From: JAHEGP01 sp963751595
GTDB lineage: Bacteria > Pseudomonadota > Gammaproteobacteria > Pseudomonadales > JAHEGP01
DNA: 64,000 nucleotides
Direction of reading: 5' to 3'
NCBI GenBank assembly: GCA_963751595.1
Contig: CAVVVC010000006.1
Span: 246,495 to 310,494, forward strand
A program made the translations under genes and the position numbers. Below the pieces are notes generated by a model. It was not told the DNA's origin, ran no database searches, and saw only the letters and a list, made by a program, of their open reading frames with translations. This document shows positions 1 to 8,174 of the stretch, piece after piece (within the stretch, counting starts at the first letter, position 1; each line of letters begins with the position of its first letter).

Positions 1-1275
1 CTGCACCACCGCCCCGGGCTCGTACCAGGCCAACGGGCCGGCGTAATGCCAGTTGGATACCAGCAACACCGGCTCCCTGCCGCCCTCCGCCGCCATTTGC
101 TGACGCAGGGCCTGTGCCCTCGCTGCCGCCTCCTGCCATCCCAGTATTCGATTCAAAGGGTGCCGGTAATCGGCAAAGGGGATGAAGGGCAACATCAGAA
201 TCAGCACCAGCACCAGGGCAACCACGGACAGGCCGGCGGAACCATAGACCAGCAGCCGTACCGCAAACAAATGCCAGAAGTTCGCCAGCCACAGCGCAGA
301 CAATGGTGCCATAAAGGTCCATGCCAACAGGGTCCAGTGCGCGGAGGAGCGCCCGGCCCCCGACATCCAGACGAACAGGCCAAATATCGGCAGGGCAAAC
401 ACCAGCAACAGGCGCCCGTTGCCTGGCTGTCGCAGCCCGTGAAAAGCCGCCGCAATGCCGCCGAGGTAAAGCGCAGGAGAATAGGCGCCCAACTGTTCGA
501 GCTGCTTATTGAGGGCGCCAGCCAGGGACCACCCCGCGCTGGCTTCGTCGCCATCCAGTTGATAACCCAGCTGGAAGCGAAACGACGCCCAGTCGTGGGT
601 CAGGTTCCACAGCAACACTGGACTGACCAGCAGTGCCGCCAGGCCAATCGCGAGCCAGCCCCGGGGACTGAACAGTGACGCCAGCCGGCGGTTTCCCCAG
701 AGTGCCAGCAACACAGAGAATGCCAGCGTGATAGCGGTATACTTGGACAGGGCGGCCACCCCGAGAGCCAGCCCAAGGCCCACCCAGTCCCGCGGTCGGT
801 CGTCCTCGATAATGCGCAGGGTAAACCACAGCACCAGCAAGCCACTGAGCAGCAGCGGAATTTCCGGCGCCATCGCGAAGCCCAGGTGCATAATCACAGC
901 GCCCTGCAACAGCAGTACGCTATAAAAACCGAGCCAGGGTGAGGCAGCGGGAAACAGGCGCAGCGCCAACAGCGCCACCAGATACTGGCTTGCGGCAAGA
1001 ATCGCCGTCGGCGCCAGACGCATGGCAAAGTCGGAGCTGGAAACATACTGCACCAGGCCCTGCAACCACCCCACCATCGGCGGATGGTCCAGGTAACTCC
1101 AGTCCAGATGCCTCCCGTAAAGCGCGTAGTGGGTTTCAAAAGTGATCAGGGGCAGGCTCGCCGCGACGAGAAGGTGCAGCAGCACGAACGCCAGTATCAG
1201 GGCGTGGGTCGCACCCCGGGGACCAAGTCGGGAAACGCTTGCCACAGTGCGGCGGCTTAGATCAGCTGGATCCAT
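1..1275 (-). CDS. GT39-family membrane glycosyltransferase (3' end outside window)
   Basis: Open frame of 425 codons from ATG at 1275 that runs off the left edge without a stop, so only the N-terminal part is visible. The protein is very hydrophobic, with about nine or ten membrane segments. It has the hallmark first periplasmic loop of GT39/ArnT-like enzymes near residues 66-88 (THYALYGRHLDW, then LDHPPMVGW). Members transfer sugars from a polyprenyl-phosphate donor to lipids or proteins at the periplasmic face. The acidic pair of many relatives (D-E-x-Y-Y) reads F-E-T-H-Y here, so only the Glu is kept. The acceptor cannot be told. The start has no strong ribosome site. Confidence 0.8.
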   Translation of the reverse strand, partial: MDPADLSRRTVASVSRLGPRGATHALILAFVLLHLLVAASLPLITFETHYALYGRHLDWSYLDHPPMVGWLQGLVQYVSSSDFAMRLAPTAILAASQYLVALLALRLFPAASPWLGFYSVLLLQGAVIMHLGFAMAPEIPLLLSGLLVLWFTLRIIEDDRPRDWVGLGLALGVAALSKYTAITLAFSVLLALWGNRRLASLFSPRGWLAIGLAALLVSPVLLWNLTHDWASFRFQLGYQLDGDEASAGWSLAGALNKQLEQLGAYSPALYLGGIAAAFHGLRQPGNGRLLLVFALPIFGLFVWMSGAGRSSAHWTLLAWTFMAPLSALWLANFWHLFAVRLLVYGSAGLSVVALVLVLILMLPFIPFADYRHPLNRILGWQEAAARAQALRQQMAAEGGREPVLLVSNWHYAGPLAWYEPGAVVQ

Positions 1276-1387
1276 TATCGACCCGTTCCATAGCTTGCTT
1301 CGATGTGCGGGGATGGCTCCCCAGTGAAAGGAAAGCGCCACGGAGGCGCTCCGCACAAATGTCCGGAGCGCCGCCGGCAATCACCCG

Positions 1388-2164
1388 CTAGCGGATCCGT
1401 TTCCAGGACCGGGTCGGCGCTTCAGCCTGAGCAATGCCGTGGTAGGGGTGACGATTGACCATCTCCGGCACCTTGAACAGGTAAATCAGCGCCGCGCCCG
1501 CTGCAAAGCCGCCAACATGGGCCCAGAACGCCGTTCCGCCCTCAGTACTGCCGATCGAGCCGAAGCCACCGACGATCTGCATCACAAACCAGTAACCCAG
1601 CATAAACACCGCCGGTACCGCGAAAGTCGTGACGAAAAAACCGAGAAACAGCAGCATGTGAACATGGACCCGCGGGTAGAGGACGATATAAGCACCCATC
1701 ACCCCACCAATGGCTCCCGAGGCCCCCACCATGGGAATACCGGAATCCGGATCGGCGATAATCTGGCATGCCGCCGCGGCAAAACCGCAAAGCAGGTAGA
1801 AAATGGCGAAGCGGACATGACCCATGGAATCCTCGACATTGTTGCCGAACACCCAGAGAAACCACATATTGCCGATGATATGCATCCAACTGCCATGCAT
1901 GAACATGGCGGTCACCAGGGTGTGGGCGCTGCGGGAGTCGGTCATTTGGCAGAAGGTTTGCGGGCCTACCTGCAGCTGGGTGCCCGCGGGCAGGGTATTG
2001 AGCAATTCGCCCGGGGTCAGGCCCAACAGGCAGATGGAACTGGAGAGCGCCGGCTCGCTGCCCATGCCCTGGGCGAACACCCACGCCAACACGTTGAGCC
2101 CGATAATGGCGTAAGTGACATAGGGCGTCAGATATGTCGGGTTGTCATCGCGCAGCGGAAACAT
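1388..2164 (-). CDS. Rhomboid-family intramembrane serine protease
   Basis: A 258-residue polytopic membrane protein. Rhomboid landmarks are all present: the H-x-x-G-N-M helix (His95, Asn99) followed by the usual WVFGNNVED; the catalytic serine in G-A-S-G (Ser149); and the catalytic histidine in AHVGGFAAG (His216). It should therefore be an active Ser-His protease cleaving membrane segments; the substrate is unknown. The start at 2164 is chosen because GGAAG lies 7 bases upstream. An in-frame extension to 2275 lacks a ribosome site and adds a Cys-rich stretch unlike the family. It sits downstream of nothing obvious and is transcribed toward the GT39 gene. Confidence 0.9.
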   Translation of the reverse strand: MFPLRDDNPTYLTPYVTYAIIGLNVLAWVFAQGMGSEPALSSSICLLGLTPGELLNTLPAGTQLQVGPQTFCQMTDSRSAHTLVTAMFMHGSWMHIIGNMWFLWVFGNNVEDSMGHVRFAIFYLLCGFAAAACQIIADPDSGIPMVGASGAIGGVMGAYIVLYPRVHVHMLLFLGFFVTTFAVPAVFMLGYWFVMQIVGGFGSIGSTEGGTAFWAHVGGFAAGAALIYLFKVPEMVNRHPYHGIAQAEAPTRSWKRIR

Positions 2165-2481
2165 CGGCAGTCTTCCAATGAAAGGGGGTCGCCGAAGCAT
2201 AAAATCATGCCCGCTAAATGTCCATGTTTCGCAGCAGCACCAAGGCTTGGTGCAATGCAAAACTTTGCGCTGCAACAGTTATGGCAGCGCGCTGAGGGGT
2301 GCAATAACGCGCGTACCCCTGAAAATAATGGGCGCGCCTGGCAAGGTGAAGATGGCCACGCCGCAAACAACACCGCAATTAAGCGCTTGACAGCGCATAC
2401 TGGCGTGGCAGAGTAGCGGGCAGGCGACCTCTGCGTGGGCGCTGAAAAAAACAAAACACAATGCCTATGGAGGGTACCAAA

Positions 2482-3510
2482 ATGTCGTTCAATGTTATCG
2501 ATATGTTCAAGGATCAGCTAACCCCAGCCAACATCGATGCGGTTTCAGGGTTACTGGGTGAAAACAGCAGCCTCGTCAGCAAGGCACTTGCCGGTGCGGG
2601 CCCGGCGCTTCTTAGCGGCCTGGTGGGAAACCTGTCCAAGCCGGAAGGCAAGCAGGTATTCGAGCAGCAGCTCGCGGCAGCGGACGATGGACTGCTCGGT
2701 AATTTCGCCGGTATGCTCGGCGGCGGCGGTGGCAGCTCGCTCATTTCCACCGGCACCAAGATGCTCGGATCGCTGTTTGGCGCCAACAAGCTCGGCTTTC
2801 TAGCGTCTTCGGTATCCAAGTTCAGCGGCCTCGGTGAGGGCGCCAGCAAGGCATTGCTGGGCGTCGCAACGCCCATGGTAATGGGCATGTTGAAGAAGAA
2901 GAGCAAGGAGGACGGCGTTGGTGTCAGCGGCCTGATTAGCGGCCTGCTGGGGCAGAAGGACACCATCAACAAGGCGGTTCCCGCGGGCCTGTCATTTTTT
3001 GACCAACCCGATCCCACACCGGCACCAAGACCGGCACCCGCAGCGCCAGTCAGACCCCAGGCCACCGCCCCGGAAAGCCCCTCGATACTCAAGCGTCTGC
3101 TGCCGCTGCTGGCCGTGTTGCTGCTGGGCTGGCTCGCCTACCAGTTTTTCCTCAAGCCAGGTCCCGAGCCAACGCGTGCCGCAGCTGGTTCTGCGGTCAG
3201 CTCTGCCGTCAGTGAACTCGGCCCTCTCCTTGGGCGCGCGGTCGATACGCTGTCCTCTATCAATAGCGTAGAATCCGCCCAGCAGGCATTACCCCAGCTG
3301 CAAAGCATCGACCAGATGCTCGGTGGGATCGTGAGCAACGCATCGGGGCTGAGTGCAGCCCAGAGCAAAATGCTGGTCGACACCGTCAACCGTTTGCTTC
3401 CGGACCTGCGTAACGCCGCGTCCAGCGCCGCGTCTATTCCCGGTGTCAGCAATGTGATCGGCTCCACCGTCGACTCGATCATGAGCAAACTGGGTAATTT
3501 CGCGAGCTAG
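2482..3510 (+). CDS. DUF937 domain protein with one transmembrane segment
   Basis: 342 residues, beginning MSFNVIDMFKDQL. The start is set by GGAGGG at 2469-2474, seven bases before ATG 2482; an upstream in-frame ATG at 2461 has no such site. Residues about 5-150 resemble the DUF937 family: Gly/Leu-rich helical repeats, GLLGENSSLVSKAL and a polyglycine turn. A Pro-rich linker follows at about 170-195, then a single membrane helix near 205-222 (LLPLLAVLLLGWLAYQFFL), then a Ser/Ala-rich helical tail. The function of DUF937 proteins is not established. The gene is alone and ends in a clear terminator. Confidence 0.75.
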   Translation: MSFNVIDMFKDQLTPANIDAVSGLLGENSSLVSKALAGAGPALLSGLVGNLSKPEGKQVFEQQLAAADDGLLGNFAGMLGGGGGSSLISTGTKMLGSLFGANKLGFLASSVSKFSGLGEGASKALLGVATPMVMGMLKKKSKEDGVGVSGLISGLLGQKDTINKAVPAGLSFFDQPDPTPAPRPAPAAPVRPQATAPESPSILKRLLPLLAVLLLGWLAYQFFLKPGPEPTRAAAGSAVSSAVSELGPLLGRAVDTLSSINSVESAQQALPQLQSIDQMLGGIVSNASGLSAAQSKMLVDTVNRLLPDLRNAASSAASIPGVSNVIGSTVDSIMSKLGNFAS

Positions 3511-3530
3511 GCAGCTCGGTGCAAGCAGAA

Positions 3531-3556
3531 AGGGCGCGATTTTCGCGCCCTTTTTT
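3531..3556 (+). terminator. Rho-independent terminator after the DUF937 gene
   Basis: Stem AGGGCGCGA / TCGCGCCCT around a TTT loop, followed by a run of six T. It lies 20 bases after the stop codon at 3510. Confidence 0.9.
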
Positions 3557-3600
3557 GTTCCTGGCACGGGCGATAGCACTTTCCCTCGGCAAACCCCGGT

Positions 3601-3625
3601 GGCGAGACCGCCAGGTGTTAACACC
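3601..3625. repeat. Upstream copy of a TGGCGAGA / GGTGTTAAC motif, with a perfect palindrome
   Basis: GGCGAGA (3601-3607) and, six bases on, the perfect 12-base palindrome GGTGTTAACACC (3614-3625), about 77 bases before the DUF1302 start. The same two words recur at 7104-7129, just after the DUF1329 gene. A protein-binding site is a reasonable guess; which regulator binds is unknown. Confidence 0.4.
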
Positions 3626-3701
3626 CAACGCCAAATCAGTTACTCTGCATCTCTCCGTTTGGCCATTTTGTAGGCTCAAAAAATAATATAAGGGGGATGC
3701 T

Positions 3702-5591
3702 GTGACAAAAAGGCTTCGCAATCTGGCACCTACTGCCGTGAGCCTGGCGCTGCTTGTTTGCAGCGGCGGTTCTTTCGCACTGGCCCTGCGCACCGAGGCA
3801 ATCGGTCAGACCGTGGGAATCCTGGCCGATTTTGAGGTGGCTTATGGTGCCCGCTGGCGCGTGCAGGATCGAGACACCGACCTGGTCAGCCCGGGTAACG
3901 GTGGGACACGCAGCAATGGCAACGGCAACATTGACGATGGCAATCTCAACTACGATGTCGGCAACCTGGTGTCCAACATGGTCAAGGCCGACGGCGAGCT
4001 GACCCTGATATGGGGCAACTTTGGTGCCTTTGTCAGGGCCTATGCCTTTTACGATTACGAGAACGAGCACGGCGATCGCGCGCGCACCGAACTCGGCTCT
4101 GAAGCGCTGGAGCAAGTGGGCAGCGACGCCAGGGTGCTCGACGCCTACCTGAGCGCGCGCTTCAATCCCAAGGGCATGCCTCTGCAGTTGCGTCTCGGTC
4201 GACAGGTGATAGGCTGGGGTGAGAGTCGCTTCTTTCCAGCCGACAGCGCCAATGTCGCCAACCCCTTTAACCTGCCCCTGTTTCAGCGACCGACGGGACG
4301 GGCCAAGGACCTGCGCTTACCCGTGGGTATGCTCTGGGGTTCACTGCAACTGACACCCGACTTCGCCATCGAGGGCTACTACCAGTATGAGTGGCACGAG
4401 TCCATCCTGGCGGCCAAGGGCACCTTCCTGTCAACCTCTGATGTCGTTACGCCGGATTCGAACTTTGCCCAATCCGGCCCCTTCCCGGACCAGGGAACCA
4501 ACGTAGACGCGGCGCTGGGACTGCCAGCCGGCACAGTGGGGTTTGTCCCCAACTGGTACCAGGTTCCGCGCATCAGTAGCGACAATCCCAGCGACCAGGG
4601 CCAGTACGGCATCAGCCTGCGGATGCTGGCGCCGAAATGGAACGACACATCGTTCCACCTGGTGTTTGCGAATTACCACAGCAAGGTGCCCAGTATCGCG
4701 GCTATCAGCCCCTCGACCCAGACTTATCTCGATTACTCCCTGCAGGGGATTGCCGCCAAGAGTGCCGAGTTGCAAGGCAGCGGCGTTGCCGAGGAAGTCG
4801 CGGATACTGCCGCACAGCGCATCCAGTTCAATGAGTACCTGACCAACACTCGCTACTTTACTGAGTACGACGAAAACATCCGCATGCTGGGATTGACCAT
4901 GAATACCACCAGCCTCCGAACCGGAACCGCTCTGTTCGCTGAGGTGGGCCACCACTTCGACTACCCGATGCCCGTGGTAATCAACCAGCGACTGGATCAA
5001 GTGTTGCCCGATTCAATGCCCACAACGCCCTTCCCTCCCGTCGATCTCGAGGAAATTTCCCCGGAGGAGATATCCCGCGACTATGCCAATAAACGGGTCA
5101 GCTTCACTGAAAAACTGGACAAGACCTTTGTCTCTGTCGGTGCGACGCAGATTTTCGGACCGCGGCTTGGGGCATCACAGGCGGCGCTAACCGCTGAAAT
5201 CGGCTGGCTCCACGTTTGGGACTTTCCCGATAAGGATGAATTACTGCTAATTGCGCCGGGTATCACCGTACCCCAAACCGAACCCAGCAGCCTGTTTGCC
5301 GATGCCAACTCCTGGGGTTATCGACTGGCAGCTAACCTGACCTACAACAATGTGTTTGGATCGGTGAATTTATCACCACGCCTGATTTTTACCCATGATG
5401 TCAAAGGCAATAGCCCCTCCGGGGCCGGTAGCTTTCGCGAAGACTACAAATCCTTCACGATGGGGCTGGAAGCAAGCTATATCCAGAGGGTGCGGGCCGA
5501 TATCAGCTATACCGCATTTTTTGGTGGCGGAGAATACAACCTCAGAGAGGACCGCGACTTTATCAACTTCAACATCCGTTATTTTTTCTAA
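3702..5591 (+). CDS. DUF1302 family outer-membrane protein
   Basis: 629 residues starting at GTG 3702 behind AGGGGG (3691-3696). A signal peptide is visible (MTKRLRNLAP... ending near GGSFALA, residues 1-28). The mature part is rich in alternating aromatic/polar strands and ends in the aromatic IRYFF, as beta-barrel proteins do. Sequence features such as LRLGRQVIGWGESRFF and the partner gene directly downstream match the DUF1302 family, which is nearly always paired with DUF1329. The pair is generally linked with RND/MMPL exporters and lipid-like substrates, but no biochemical activity can be read here. The gap to the next gene is 21 bases, so they form one operon. Confidence 0.85.
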   Translation: MTKRLRNLAPTAVSLALLVCSGGSFALALRTEAIGQTVGILADFEVAYGARWRVQDRDTDLVSPGNGGTRSNGNGNIDDGNLNYDVGNLVSNMVKADGELTLIWGNFGAFVRAYAFYDYENEHGDRARTELGSEALEQVGSDARVLDAYLSARFNPKGMPLQLRLGRQVIGWGESRFFPADSANVANPFNLPLFQRPTGRAKDLRLPVGMLWGSLQLTPDFAIEGYYQYEWHESILAAKGTFLSTSDVVTPDSNFAQSGPFPDQGTNVDAALGLPAGTVGFVPNWYQVPRISSDNPSDQGQYGISLRMLAPKWNDTSFHLVFANYHSKVPSIAAISPSTQTYLDYSLQGIAAKSAELQGSGVAEEVADTAAQRIQFNEYLTNTRYFTEYDENIRMLGLTMNTTSLRTGTALFAEVGHHFDYPMPVVINQRLDQVLPDSMPTTPFPPVDLEEISPEEISRDYANKRVSFTEKLDKTFVSVGATQIFGPRLGASQAALTAEIGWLHVWDFPDKDELLLIAPGITVPQTEPSSLFADANSWGYRLAANLTYNNVFGSVNLSPRLIFTHDVKGNSPSGAGSFREDYKSFTMGLEASYIQRVRADISYTAFFGGGEYNLREDRDFINFNIRYFF

Positions 5592-5612
5592 AAGTTGCGA
5601 GGAAAGATCGAA

Positions 5613-7028
5613 ATGATCAGGACCCAAATCCTTTCTTTGATGTGCGCGGTTGCCCTGGCGCCCGGTTTTGCACTTGCACAGGCGGCGACAGCCGGCGTTT
5701 CAACCATCGATGCTCCGCCCCTGGCTTCTGCGGAACTCACGCCCATTGGCGCCCAACGCGGGGGCAACGCCGACGGCAGTATTCCCCCCTGGAACGGGGG
5801 CATTAAACAGGTTCCACCCGGTTTCAGCGAAGGTGAACGGCACATTGACCCCTACGCCGACGACCCGGTCCTTTTCACAATCAATGCCGACAATGTTGAA
5901 CAATACGCCGATAAACTGAGCGAGGGCCAGCGGGCATTGCTGGAGCGGTTCCCGGAAACCATGTATTTCAATATTTATCCAACCCGCCGCTCAGCATCCT
6001 ATCCCGAGTACGTTTACGAAGGCATCCAGGTCAACGCAAAAAACGCGAGCCTGCTGAAGGAGGGTTTTGGCGGTGTGGTGAATTCCGTTATCACCTCGCC
6101 ATTTCCTGTGCCACGGGAGGGGGTCGAAGTGGTATGGAACCACAACATGCGCTGGCGCGGTGTTCGGACCAGCCGCATCGGCGGCCAGGCAGCCGTGACC
6201 CAAAACGGTAACTACCGGGTGATAATCCTGCAGGAGGAGTTTGCCTCGCCCTATGGCAGGCCCAAGGTTTCCAGCTTCTCGAAGACGCACCCCAACACCG
6301 ACCTCGGTTTCATGCAAAAAATTCTTGCCCCCGGGTCCGAAGCCGGCTTCGGCCAGCTTGTTTTAGACACCCATAACTATGTGGCCGCGCAGCGCCAGAG
6401 TTGGGTGTACAACCCTAATCTTCGCCGTGTGTTACGGTCGCCCCTCACGGGTTTCGACTCTCCCGCACCCCAGTCGGACGGCCTACGCTTGCAGGACGAA
6501 AGCGATATGTTCAACGGCTCTCCCGCCCTTTTCGACTGGAAGCTGCTTGGCAAACGCGAGCTGTACATACCCTACAACAGCTATCGACTTGAAGCCGAAG
6601 GCCTGGAATACGAAGACATTCTTCTCAAAAAACACGCCAATCCCGAGCTGTTGCGTTACGAACTGCATCGCGTGTGGGTGGTTGAGGGGACGGTGCGCTC
6701 GACCACTCACAACAGGCGCAACCCGGACCCCGCTAAACGAGGCCACGCCTACTCGCGTCGGGTTTTCTACGTCGATGAAGACACCTGGCAGATCGCCGTT
6801 GCCGACAGCTATGACAAGGACGGCAAGCTCTGGCGCACCGCTGAAGGGCACATGATGAACTACTACCAGGTACCCTTGCCCTGGTACAACATGGAGCTTT
6901 TCTACGATTTCAAGGCCGAGCGCTATCTGGCGAAAGGCCTGGACAACAAGTTTGGTGTGACCCAGTTCAGCGACCTGATCAGTCCCAATGACTTCAGTCC
7001 GCTGTCGCTGCAGTATTTTGTGCGCTAA
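5613..7028 (+). CDS. DUF1329 family exported protein (LolB-like fold family)
   Basis: 471 residues. ATG 5613 is preferred over the in-frame TTG at 5595 because GAGGAAAG (5599-5606) precedes it. Signal peptide MIRTQILSLMCAVALAPGFALA, then a mature protein with the family's early motif around ELTPIGAQRGGNADGSIPPWNGG and a late segment RRVFYVDEDTWQIAVADSYD. DUF1329 proteins are periplasmic or outer-membrane associated and have a lipoprotein-carrier-like fold; a role with the DUF1302 barrel in moving hydrophobic molecules is inference from this pairing. No lipobox cysteine is seen. Confidence 0.85.
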   Translation: MIRTQILSLMCAVALAPGFALAQAATAGVSTIDAPPLASAELTPIGAQRGGNADGSIPPWNGGIKQVPPGFSEGERHIDPYADDPVLFTINADNVEQYADKLSEGQRALLERFPETMYFNIYPTRRSASYPEYVYEGIQVNAKNASLLKEGFGGVVNSVITSPFPVPREGVEVVWNHNMRWRGVRTSRIGGQAAVTQNGNYRVIILQEEFASPYGRPKVSSFSKTHPNTDLGFMQKILAPGSEAGFGQLVLDTHNYVAAQRQSWVYNPNLRRVLRSPLTGFDSPAPQSDGLRLQDESDMFNGSPALFDWKLLGKRELYIPYNSYRLEAEGLEYEDILLKKHANPELLRYELHRVWVVEGTVRSTTHNRRNPDPAKRGHAYSRRVFYVDEDTWQIAVADSYDKDGKLWRTAEGHMMNYYQVPLPWYNMELFYDFKAERYLAKGLDNKFGVTQFSDLISPNDFSPLSLQYFVR

Positions 7029-7394
7029 TTGCAATCTGCGTTGCGCACTCCCGACTTTAACCCCCGCCGCCTTGCACCCGGCGGGACACCGCAAATGTTT
7101 GCTGGCGAGATAAGGTGTTAACCCACACCAAAAAAACACTGGCCGGGGAATACAGCTCGGAAAAACCGCGGTCGACTATAGCTGGCGGCGGTGGCTGCAT
7201 TTACATCGTTATGCCAATGCATTAACTTACCGCGCATTCCACTAACAAAAACACCCTGAAACGCCCATTATCGTGCAGCCGACAGAAATGCCTTTTTTAT
7301 ATATGCCGCTGGTCAAAACGCACTGCAAGAGCACAATCGCCGCCCGCAAGGCGCGGCTAACCATTCGACTCATGCGCTGGCGAGGGGGCCAGGC
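7029..7394. other. Intergenic region between DUF1329 and the TetR gene
   Basis: 366 bases with no supportable gene. It holds the second copy of the motif seen before the DUF1302 gene: GGCGAGA (7104-7110), then GGTGTTAAC (7114-7122), continuing to an imperfect inverted repeat GGTGT...ACACC ending at 7129. No convincing terminator was found for the DUF1302/1329 operon. Confidence 0.5.
7104..7129. repeat. Downstream copy of the TGGCGAGA / GGTGTTAAC motif
   Basis: Same two words as at 3601-3625 but with three instead of six bases between them, and with the inverted half displaced (GGTGT, six bases, ACACC). Lies 266 bases upstream of the tetR-type gene, so it could serve that promoter. Confidence 0.35.
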
Positions 7395-8099
7395 ATGGTG
7401 AGCCCTCCCTCCAGCACTCGAGCAGTTGCGACACGGGCAAAAATTGTTGCCGCCGCAGAGCGGCTGTTCGCCGATCGCGGGCTCAATGGTGTTTCCCTCG
7501 CCGAGATCAATGTTGCCAGTGAGCAGCGCAACCGCAATGCGGTCCAGTATCATTTCGGCAACAAGCAATCGCTTCTGCGAGCCATCTTCGAAAAACATGC
7601 GACCGTTGTTCAGCAGCACCGGCGTACTATCCTCGACGGCATTCAGTCATCCTCTTCGTTTTCCCTCGATGATCTCGTGAGCGCGCTGGTACTGCCAGTA
7701 GCCGAAAAGCTCAACGACCCGGACGGCGGGGAGGCCTATGTGCGGATAAATGCACAAATGGCGCTGAACAATGCCGACAGGGCCAGCCCCTTACAGACCG
7801 GCGATGGTGAGTGTGACGAACAACAGCGGCGGCTGACCGAATTACTGCACCACCGGTTGCGTCACCTCGATACCAGTGTGGTGGAGCTGCGTCTGGTGCT
7901 GGCGGTAGACCTGATGTTCCATACCCTGGCGGATCTTGCCGAGCGACGGCAGGAAAACGCCGATACCAGCCCCCTTACCCACGCGCCGCTGGTCGTCAGC
8001 CAGCTGATTGACAGCATTACTGCGCTGCTCGAAACGCCACCTTCGGACCGCAGTCGGGAGTTATTGCGCGACTACCTGCGTATTCGCGACCTGGCATAG
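7395..8099 (+). CDS. TetR/AcrR family transcriptional regulator
   Basis: 234 residues. The N-terminal helix-turn-helix is typical: TRAKIVAAAERLFADRGLNG, then a recognition region ending in AVQYHFGNKQSLLRAIFEKH (about residues 13-66). The remaining helical part is the ligand/dimer domain and is not recognisable in detail. The ATG at 7395 follows AGGGGG with eight bases between. Placed between the DUF1302/DUF1329 pair and a convergent RND pump gene, it is a natural candidate to control one or both, but no operator has been proved. Confidence 0.9.
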   Translation: MVSPPSSTRAVATRAKIVAAAERLFADRGLNGVSLAEINVASEQRNRNAVQYHFGNKQSLLRAIFEKHATVVQQHRRTILDGIQSSSSFSLDDLVSALVLPVAEKLNDPDGGEAYVRINAQMALNNADRASPLQTGDGECDEQQRRLTELLHHRLRHLDTSVVELRLVLAVDLMFHTLADLAERRQENADTSPLTHAPLVVSQLIDSITALLETPPSDRSRELLRDYLRIRDLA

Positions 8100-8174
8100 C
8101 GTCGCCCGGATCGCGATACGGCTATCCCCAGGGCAAGCCCCGCATTGGCGTCGGGCTTTCAATGCTTATCGCGG

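Noticed and set aside
1439..2416. 325-codon plus-strand frame opposite the rhomboid gene
   Set aside because: Shadow of the rhomboid frame, with biased composition and no ribosome site.
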